Source: Syntrophothermus sp. UBA1445 (GTDB lineage: Bacteria > Bacillota > Syntrophomonadia > Syntrophomonadales > DTU052). Taken from it: DNA of 6,334 bases. The position numbers were made by a program, and so were the translations under genes. Below, piece after piece: positions 1 to 3,752 of this stretch. The stretch spans positions 9,414 through 15,747 of the forward strand of contig DCTH01000202.1 in assembly GCA_002329495.1 (NCBI GenBank), written 5' to 3'. The notes beneath the pieces are model-generated. The model was not told where the DNA came from. It was given only the letters and a program-made list of their open reading frames with translations, and did no database searches. Position 1 is the first letter of the stretch; each line of letters opens with the position of its first letter.

Positions 1-2
1 CC

Positions 3-125
3 AAATGGGGTTTCAAAGGTGTAGTTTCCAAACCGTTCGGAATCAATGAACTCAGCCAGGTATTAAAACAGGTGCTGGCTGAAGATCAGCCGGAAACAAG
101 TTCGATTCCTGGTAAAAACTCATAG
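3..125 (+). CDS. C-terminal end of a response-regulator receiver (REC) domain, probably a hybrid sensor histidine kinase (5' partial)
   Basis: Frame 3 reads K-W-G-F-K-G-V-V-S-K-P-F-G-I-N-E-L-S-Q-V-L-K-Q-V-L, then a polar tail of about 15 residues and TAG at 123-125. The 'GF-x-G-V-V-S-K-P-F' segment followed by an amphipathic helix '(I/L)-x-E-L-S-x-V-L-x-x-V-L' matches beta5-alpha5 of CheY-like receiver domains. It includes the invariant Lys-Pro pair next to the phosphoacceptor pocket. In this family the GF-x-G-V-(V/I)-x-K-P-(F/Y) wording is commonest at the C-terminal end of hybrid PAS/histidine kinases, so I infer that kind of protein; a stand-alone regulator is not excluded. Only 40 codons are visible, so the kinase domain, phosphorylated Asp and signal are unknown. 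It converges on the minus-strand genes and overlaps a possible antisense ORF (86-196). No U-tailed hairpin follows closely; the hairpin at 239-277 could stop it. Confidence 0.8.
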   Translation, partial: KWGFKGVVSKPFGINELSQVLKQVLAEDQPETSSIPGKNS

Positions 126-196
126 TACGGATTGGGGATGTAAAAATACTCGTCGCCGGGCGGTGCTACCACGTTGCGCCGACCTGACTCCTGCAT
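86..196 (-). CDS. Possible 36-residue peptide ORF (unrecognised)
   Basis: ATG at 196-194 and TGA at 88-86 frame a 36-codon ORF starting MQESGRRNVVAPP and continuing through a Tyr/Pro-rich part (EYFYIPNPYYEF) to LVSG. A GAGG lies 8 nt before the ATG, which is good SD spacing, and an in-frame TAA just upstream fixes the start. The SD is inside a small hairpin (204-220). Upstream on the same strand are a promoter (337-365) and a terminator hairpin (239-277), so the ORF would be expressed only by read-through or from an unseen promoter. Its last 13 codons are antisense to the receiver-domain gene. I do not recognise the peptide. ORFs of this length arise by chance, and the antisense overlap argues for caution. 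It could equally be non-coding sequence. Confidence 0.22.
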   Translation of the reverse strand: MQESGRRNVVAPPGDEYFYIPNPYYEFLPGIELVSG

Positions 197-203
197 AATT
201 TAT

Positions 204-220
204 GCCTCAAAACAAGAGGC
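204..220 (-). promoter_or_regulatory. Small hairpin sequestering the SD of the 86-196 ORF
   Basis: On the minus strand GCCTC (220-216) can pair with GAGGC (208-204) across a 7-nt loop. The right arm contains the GAGG that serves as SD for the ATG at 196. The stem is only 5 bp, so it would be weak. It matters only if the downstream ORF is real. Confidence 0.25.
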
Positions 221-234
221 GAAACAGATTGGTG

Positions 235-330
235 TGTAAAAAGGGTTCAAACAGAGCAATGCTGTTTGAACCCTTTTGCGGTTCAAGAATGAAGGCAGGC
301 CTTGCCGAGCCCATTCGATCCTCAATACGG
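235..330 (-). ncRNA. Candidate small RNA or attenuator leader, about 95 nt
   Basis: A promoter (337-365) predicts a start near 330 and the terminator at 239-277 predicts an end near 235, giving a discrete RNA of about 95 nt. It contains a 5' hairpin (GAATG 287-291 with CATTC 312-316, inner GGCA 294-297 with TGCC 303-306), then TTGAACC (286-280), GCAAAA and the terminator. TTGAACC can also pair with GGTTCAA (272-266) in the 5' arm of the terminator, making a 7-bp alternative hairpin. This three-segment arrangement resembles an attenuator. I do not recognise a known RNA family, and there is no expression evidence. Confidence 0.35.
239..277 (-). terminator. Strong intrinsic terminator, 16-bp perfect stem, probably bidirectional
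   Basis: Positions 239-254 (AAAAGGGTTCAAACAG) and 262-277 (CTGTTTGAACCCTTTT) are perfect inverted repeats around a 7-nt loop. Read on the minus strand the stem runs into TTTTT (242-238), giving an A-tract/stem/U-tract structure. It can end transcripts of the small membrane-protein gene at 410-622 and of the promoter at 337-365. On the plus strand it could also end the receiver-domain gene, because the outer TTTT of the stem can act as the U-tract. The stem is long and has no mismatch, so the call is firm; the direction of use is inferred. Confidence 0.85.
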
Positions 331-338
331 TTGAGGAT
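318..338. promoter_or_regulatory. Dyad over the start point of the 337-365 promoter, possible operator
   Basis: ATCCTCAA (318-325) and TTGAGGAT (331-338) are perfect 8-bp inverted arms separated by 5 bases. The dyad touches the last bases of the -10 box and covers the predicted transcription start, a common place for a repressor operator. No T-run follows on either strand, so it is not a terminator. It could instead be a hairpin at the very 5' end of the RNA. Confidence 0.4.
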
Positions 339-365
339 TATGGTCTACAACGTCAAGGCAGTCAA
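337..365 (-). promoter_or_regulatory. Sigma-A-type promoter reading leftward
   Basis: On the minus strand, TTGACT (365-360) is followed by exactly 17 bp and CATAAT (342-337). These match TTGACA/TATAAT at 5 of 6 positions each. The promoter lies downstream of the 410-622 gene and points at the terminator (239-277) and the 36-codon ORF (86-196), so it belongs to something other than the annotated genes. Confidence 0.5.
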
Positions 366-409
366 ACACTGACCCATTTCCCTGATTATTCAAGCGTTCC
401 CACTATCGA

Positions 410-622
410 TCAGGCAAAAAAGACATAGCCTCCCAGGATAATACAGATGCCTCCGAAAACGGCATAAAGGCCTTCCACAAACTTCATGCTGCCGTCATCC
501 ACCTCTAACGGGGTGTTGTTTTTGGCATATCCTGCCACCCCGCGGGCAAACGGGCGGCGGAAAAGGAAGAAAGCTGCTCCTAAGGCACTAATGCACAAAC
601 CAGTTATCTGTTGAGCATCCAT
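410..622 (-). CDS. Small membrane protein with two predicted helices (unrecognised)
   Basis: This is a 70-residue protein. Residues about 7-22 (GLCISALGAAFFLF) and 49-69 (VEGLYAVFGGICIILGGYVFF) form two hydrophobic segments. They are joined by a polar hairpin that starts with the basic stretch RRPFAR and continues through K-N-N to an acidic patch (LEVDDGS). The positive charge after helix 1 suggests the loop is cytoplasmic, with both ends outside. The start is well supported: AAGGAG lies 9 nt before the ATG, and a TATAAT promoter is at 656-683. The gene sits just downstream of a large secreted-protein gene but has its own promoter beyond that gene's terminator. A decayed copy (3445-3542) stands in the same place after the second large gene. 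The function is unknown; a role in export or assembly of the neighbour is only a guess. Confidence 0.75.
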   Translation of the reverse strand: MDAQQITGLCISALGAAFFLFRRPFARGVAGYAKNNTPLEVDDGSMKFVEGLYAVFGGICIILGGYVFFA

Positions 623-630
623 TTCGCAAA

Positions 631-637
631 TCTCCTT
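631..637 (-). promoter_or_regulatory. Ribosome binding site of the small membrane-protein gene
   Basis: Minus-strand AAGGAGA with 8-9 nt to the ATG at 622 supports that start. In the duplicate copy the matching site (3551-3557) reads ATGGAGA, so it is slightly weakened. Confidence 0.65.
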
Positions 638-655
638 AATTTACAAGGTATATTT

Positions 656-683
656 ATTATACCCTGAAATGAGGAGAAGTCAT
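656..683 (-). promoter_or_regulatory. Promoter of the small membrane-protein gene
   Basis: A perfect TATAAT (661-656, minus strand) lies 16 bp from ATGACT (683-678), a partial match to TTGACA. The predicted start is near 649, giving a 5' leader of about 25 nt. The same boxes are unchanged in the duplicate at 3576-3603. The promoter follows the terminator of the 772-3228 gene, so the small gene is expected to be transcribed independently. Confidence 0.6.
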
Positions 684-721
684 TCTGTGTTTTCCAATCA
701 TCACCGGTTACCAAAAGGAAA

Positions 722-740
722 GCGCCCGGAAGCCGGGCGC
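722..740 (-). terminator. Intrinsic terminator of the 772-3228 gene
   Basis: GCGCCCGG (722-729) and CCGGGCGC (733-740) form a perfect 8-bp GC stem around a 3-nt loop. On the minus strand it is followed by TTTCCTTTT. It lies about 30 nt after the TAG of the large gene. The same hairpin, with a different loop, follows the second large gene at 3640-3662. Confidence 0.8.
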
Positions 741-771
741 CTCAGATGGTATTATGCCAAATTCCTTCAGA

Positions 772-3228
772 CTAAACATCCAACTCTCCATCAGGAACCG
801 GTGCCTGATGTTCGAGAATCTGGGGTGAATTCGCCGCGCCCACTCCCCAGATAAAGTTGTCAAATGGATTGGGAAGCGGGGTGCTGCTGAAGCCAGCTAA
901 ATTCGCCTCATCATTCATGTAAACCCAAATCCCTCCGCCCGCCAGTACCGGTGGATTTTCCCCTGAATAGGGAATCCAGTACCACTGCGGGTTGTTACCC
1001 AGACCGGGGCTTACTACTTGAACGCAGTTTCCGTATGTACAGATACTGGTCAAAAGGTCAGCTACCGGCATGGAGTGCGTCTGGTTATAGGGGTATACGT
1101 AGGCCATGTCAATTGACGGTCCCACCAGATTCCATCCTGCCTTCATCAATTTACTGTAAGGTCCGGTCGGGGTATTTAAGGGGTAGCAAATAAAAACTGC
1201 CATGTTATTGCTCCTGATCTTTACATAGACTGCTTCCATGGGCTTAAACAGGAATTCGGGATCAGTCGAAACTGCATAGGGTCCCTTTTGGACTAACCAT
1301 TTTCCATTGGCCGCTTGGTAGATCTGATTCCACTTCTTGGTGGTTGAATCAAAGGTATAGGCCATTTCAATTGGATCCTCAAAATATATACCTTGAATAG
1401 CCTGGTCAAGGCGGGCCCTTGCCAGCTCAACGGGAGCCGAGACAATGTTCCATCCTGAATTCAGAACCTTCCGCCAGTGGAAAAAGATTTCCACAGAACT
1501 CGTTCCTGCTGTCAAACTGGTTTCCTCCGGAGCCGTAGCAGACAGCTCGGCCACCTGCTCGTTCTGATCTCGGACGAAGTAAAGCCCGGCGCCATTGTAG
1601 CCTTGCGGGATTGTTACCTGAGTGACGGGGATTTGATAGTAGTCGTCTGTAACTCCGTAGAATTTTCCGTTGGTGGCATTCAGGGTTACTGTCAGATCGG
1701 ATTCCCCATTCCAGCGCGTCGGACGGCCCTCATCGTCAACCAGCCCAATAATACACGGGGTAAAAACGTCGGCCCAGACTCGTCCCTCTCCCGCTACCCA
1801 GTAGAGGTAATCCATGTATTCGGTATCCCATTGATCCACCATGTATATAGCTAAACCTTTAGGTGCGCCCATAACCTCCAACTCAAGCAGGGCTTCTTCG
1901 AGGCCCAGTCCCCGGACTGACACCTCACCCGCTACGTTGTCGGTATAGGACGCCAGGCACAATTCTTCCCGGAATTCGCCAGCAGTAAAGGATACTTCCG
2001 AGACCCTTATATCCCGGTAGACATCAAAGAACCGCAAATCCCACTCATTGGAATTGGACTCATCATAATTCAAGTTGACCTTGAAGTATTCACTGCCGGA
2101 TGGAACCGTCAGGTTGCCATAGGTGTCAAGCAGTTCAATGCACATGTCGTAGTAGGAATTGGGAGCTATACGGTTGATATAGTCGTCTTCCAATTCTTTT
2201 GCACCGGGCAGCAGTTCGGTATCATCATCATAACCATAGGGATCACGTATCAAAGTACCATTATACTCCCAGGGGTTGTGCAGGTGGGCGGCCAACTTCG
2301 CCGGCGCTGCTCCGCTAACCCGAAGCGGTACCGATTCTTTACGGCCTTCGATGTTGAGCGCACCTTCAACAGCTAAACCATAGTTACCGCGAAACCACAT
2401 CCAATCCCCATAAGCATCACGGTAGCCGTTTGCATAAGTCGTATAAATCCATACTGAACCCTTACTCTCACCTTGGTGAATGGTTAAGCTCTCTACAGGA
2501 TTGGTCATGTCCGCTGAGTCATATAGGCTATAGATTTCGCCCGGCTCCTCTGGTATATACCGTTCCCCGTTGATCTCCAGGTAAAAAGTGAGCTCCAGAT
2601 CAGAGGTTGCCTGAGTCTCGTTTCCATATTGGGCGGAAATCATAACCACAACTTCCTTGGGCTCGCCCGCGACCATGTTTAATGGTTTGGACAGTTTAAC
2701 TCTCACTCCCCGGGAACTGATCTTAACTGATCCGCTGCCAATCAATGTCTGATCGCTGGCCTTATTGAGATTAAATATGTAGTCGTCAGCAACCGGCGGG
2801 TTGATCACATTGGTTAGCTTAAGTTTGGGACCGGTTAAATTAACCCCCGCCGGAATGGTGAAGAGCATCGTGTCTGAATCAAAACCGCAATTTTCCTCAT
2901 AAACGGAATCGGTTATCGAAACAGTGGCTTTGGAAAAATCGAAATTAGCCGGGTTGTCGGACGCAACTGGCAAGGTTTGCAGGTATATTTCGTCTCCCAC
3001 CGTCAGAGTCTGACCTGCCAAATCCAGGGTATAGTCAGCTCGCGCACTAACCCCCAGATCTGATCCGGTAACATTCAGAGCACAATATCCTGGCAGGGAC
3101 GGTGCTCCGCCTCCGCCTCCGCCGCCTTCTACTGCCAGTGCCGGCGCTCCTGCTGGAAAAACCAACAATATGGCCATGACTAGCAGCAAGGCCCGTATAA
3201 TACTGCTGTTTCTAAGGCGCAATCCCAC
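772..3228 (-). CDS. Large secreted protein, paralogue 1, with C-terminal GWN-type domain
   Basis: This is an 818-residue exported protein of unknown function. Residues 1-32 form a Sec signal peptide: R4, R6 and R12, a hydrophobic core, and a likely cut after APALA. A run of seven glycines (35-41) follows. Residues about 48-160 resemble a beta-rich surface module (Y-T-L-D-L..., V-G-D-E-I-Y-L, then L-T-N-V-I-N-P-P-V-A-D-D-Y). The middle (about 165-585) is beta-rich and includes a T-P-C-I-I-x-L-V-D-x-x-G-R-P-T-x-W-N-G motif at 490-508. The C-terminal domain (about 588-785) has two GWN repeats (592 and 698), CVQVVSP (735) and AGGGIWVYM (763). No SLH, LPXTG or membrane anchor is seen. The GTG start is chosen because AAGGGG sits 8 nt upstream and a TAA lies five codons before it; the nearby ATG at 3236 is out of frame. 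A structural or surface-layer-like role is inferred from export, size and composition. The gene ends 32 nt before a terminator. Confidence 0.85.
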   Translation of the reverse strand: MGLRLRNSSIIRALLLVMAILLVFPAGAPALAVEGGGGGGGAPSLPGYCALNVTGSDLGVSARADYTLDLAGQTLTVGDEIYLQTLPVASDNPANFDFSKATVSITDSVYEENCGFDSDTMLFTIPAGVNLTGPKLKLTNVINPPVADDYIFNLNKASDQTLIGSGSVKISSRGVRVKLSKPLNMVAGEPKEVVVMISAQYGNETQATSDLELTFYLEINGERYIPEEPGEIYSLYDSADMTNPVESLTIHQGESKGSVWIYTTYANGYRDAYGDWMWFRGNYGLAVEGALNIEGRKESVPLRVSGAAPAKLAAHLHNPWEYNGTLIRDPYGYDDDTELLPGAKELEDDYINRIAPNSYYDMCIELLDTYGNLTVPSGSEYFKVNLNYDESNSNEWDLRFFDVYRDIRVSEVSFTAGEFREELCLASYTDNVAGEVSVRGLGLEEALLELEVMGAPKGLAIYMVDQWDTEYMDYLYWVAGEGRVWADVFTPCIIGLVDDEGRPTRWNGESDLTVTLNATNGKFYGVTDDYYQIPVTQVTIPQGYNGAGLYFVRDQNEQVAELSATAPEETSLTAGTSSVEIFFHWRKVLNSGWNIVSAPVELARARLDQAIQGIYFEDPIEMAYTFDSTTKKWNQIYQAANGKWLVQKGPYAVSTDPEFLFKPMEAVYVKIRSNNMAVFICYPLNTPTGPYSKLMKAGWNLVGPSIDMAYVYPYNQTHSMPVADLLTSICTYGNCVQVVSPGLGNNPQWYWIPYSGENPPVLAGGGIWVYMNDEANLAGFSSTPLPNPFDNFIWGVGAANSPQILEHQAPVPDGELDV

Positions 3229-3236
3229 AAAACCAT

Positions 3237-3242
3237 CCCCTT
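3237..3242 (-). promoter_or_regulatory. Ribosome binding site deciding the GTG start of the 772-3228 gene
   Basis: AAGGGG on the minus strand ends 8 nt before the GTG at 3228-3226. It selects this codon over the out-of-frame ATG at 3236, which lies too close to the site. Confidence 0.6.
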
Positions 3243-3295
3243 ACTTCTTTTAGTAAAAATCTCGTTGATCCGAATATCGGTTTAGACCTGTCCTA

Positions 3296-3304
3296 CCTCC
3301 TTTC
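3296..3304 (-). promoter_or_regulatory. Isolated strong SD-like sequence in the leader of the 772-3228 gene (STAB-SD-like)
   Basis: The minus strand reads GAAAGGAGG here, followed by T, an almost full complement of the 16S rRNA tail. It is 67 nt upstream of the GTG start, and no ATG, GTG or TTG lies within normal SD distance. An SD placed far from a start codon and wording of this kind is known as the mRNA-stabilising STAB-SD of Bacillus thuringiensis cry3A. That this one has the same role is inference. Confidence 0.4.
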
Positions 3305-3444
3305 CATATTTTTTTTGTTTGTCAGAGCTATACATTCAGGTTCAGATTAATGATCTCTTCTGGGGTAAACAACTTCGATTCCCATTTGACACTCATGTAC
3401 GGATTTGGGATGCATTTATGCATCTCAACAAGGGGCGAATCAGG

Positions 3445-3542
3445 TTGGCATATCCTGCCACCCCGCGGGCAAATGGGCGGCGGAAAAGGAAGAAAGCCGC
3501 TCCTAGTGCGCCGATACACACCAGTTATCTGTTGGCATCCAT
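3445..3542 (-). pseudogene. Broken, truncated copy of the small membrane-protein gene
   Basis: The segment aligns with the first half of the 410-622 gene (522-622), including codons for LGAAFFLFRRPFARGVAGYA. Compared with the intact copy it lacks one base after the third codon (GCTCAACAG versus GCCAACAG), so reading from the ATG at 3542 gives M-D-A-N-R-stop. Two more bases are missing a little further on, which puts the rest back in the original frame. Identity ends abruptly at 3445, so the second helix is missing and is replaced by unrelated sequence. The ATG, RBS and promoter region remain recognisable. A sequencing error cannot explain both the indels and the lost 3' half. Confidence 0.75.
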
Positions 3543-3575
3543 TTTGTAAATCTCCATAATTTACATGGTATATTT

Positions 3576-3603
3576 ATTATACTCTGAAATGAGGAGGAGT
3601 CAT
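3576..3603 (-). promoter_or_regulatory. Retained promoter of the broken small gene
   Basis: TATAAT (3581-3576) and ATGACT (3603-3598) are identical to the boxes at 656-683 with the same 16-bp spacing. Since the gene it served is broken, it may now read through toward the 772-3228 gene, for which no other good promoter was found. The start would be about 340 nt upstream of that gene. Confidence 0.5.
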
Positions 3604-3639
3604 TCTGTGTTTTTTAATCATCACCGGTCACCAAAAGGA

Positions 3640-3662
3640 AAGCGCCCGGGGGCCGGGCGCTT
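3640..3662 (-). terminator. Intrinsic terminator of the 3753-6334 gene
   Basis: GCGCCCGG (3642-3649) pairs with CCGGGCGC (3653-3660) across a GGG loop. Flanking A-U pairs extend the stem to 10 bp. The minus-strand tail reads TTTCCTTTT. It lies about 90 nt after the TAA of the large gene and matches the hairpin at 722-740 except for the loop and outer bases. Confidence 0.8.
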
Positions 3663-3701
3663 CATTTGTAATTCTAGCAACTACCAATAGCTCGCTGCGC
3701 T

Positions 3702-3715
3702 ACAGCTTCAGCTGT
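3702..3715. repeat. Small palindrome between gene end and terminator
   Basis: ACAGCT (3702-3707) and AGCTGT (3710-3715) are inverted arms around a 2-base centre, in the 3' untranslated part of the second large gene. Hairpin formation with a 2-nt loop is strained. No role can be assigned, and the other copy has no equivalent. Confidence 0.3.
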
Positions 3716-3752
3716 CGATTAACGACCACGATTGAGTCATCATTGAGGTGAG

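Larger units (their letters stand above)
3229..3444 (-). other. Leader and unexplained sequence between the 772-3228 gene and the duplicated block
   Basis: These 216 bases separate the GTG start from the duplication junction at 3445. The part nearest the gene (3229-3305) is leader with two SD-like sites and a small CCGA-TAT-TCGG palindrome. An A-rich stretch (AAACAAAAAAAATATGG on the minus strand, 3301-3320) precedes it. Further up is a 31-codon reading frame (ATG 3423, TAG 3328; ends LNLNV) with no SD. I saw no convincing -35/-10 pair for the large gene; TTGTTT...TAATCT near 3345-3375 is the best weak candidate. The region has no match in the downstream copy. Confidence 0.4.
3445..3662. repeat. 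Second copy of the block at 522-742 (terminator, promoter, 5' half of small gene)
   Basis: Aligned by eye, 3445-3660 (216 nt) and 522-740 (219 nt) share roughly 90% of positions, with three gap bases, all inside the small gene. Similarity starts sharply at TTGGCATATCC (3445 versus 522) and ends at the terminator stem (3660 versus 740). The order relative to the large genes is the same, so this marks a tandem duplication about 2.9 kb apart. Confidence 0.85.

Noticed and set aside
140..196. T-box-like wording (AACGTGGTAGCACCG) on the minus strand
   Set aside because: It resembles the T-box antiterminator motif only loosely. There is no room for a stem I, no terminator follows, and no aminoacyl-tRNA or amino-acid gene lies downstream.
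669..1854. Plus-strand ORFs inside the 772-3228 gene (669-854, 951-1193, 1477-1854)
   Set aside because: They lie antisense within a long convincing coding frame, have no SD-supported starts and show low-complexity, Arg/Ser-rich translations typical of shadow frames.
3319..3559. Three short overlapping ORFs on both strands across the duplicated block
   Set aside because: The minus-strand frame 3328-3519 mostly runs through the broken small gene out of frame. The plus-strand frames are antisense to it and lack support.
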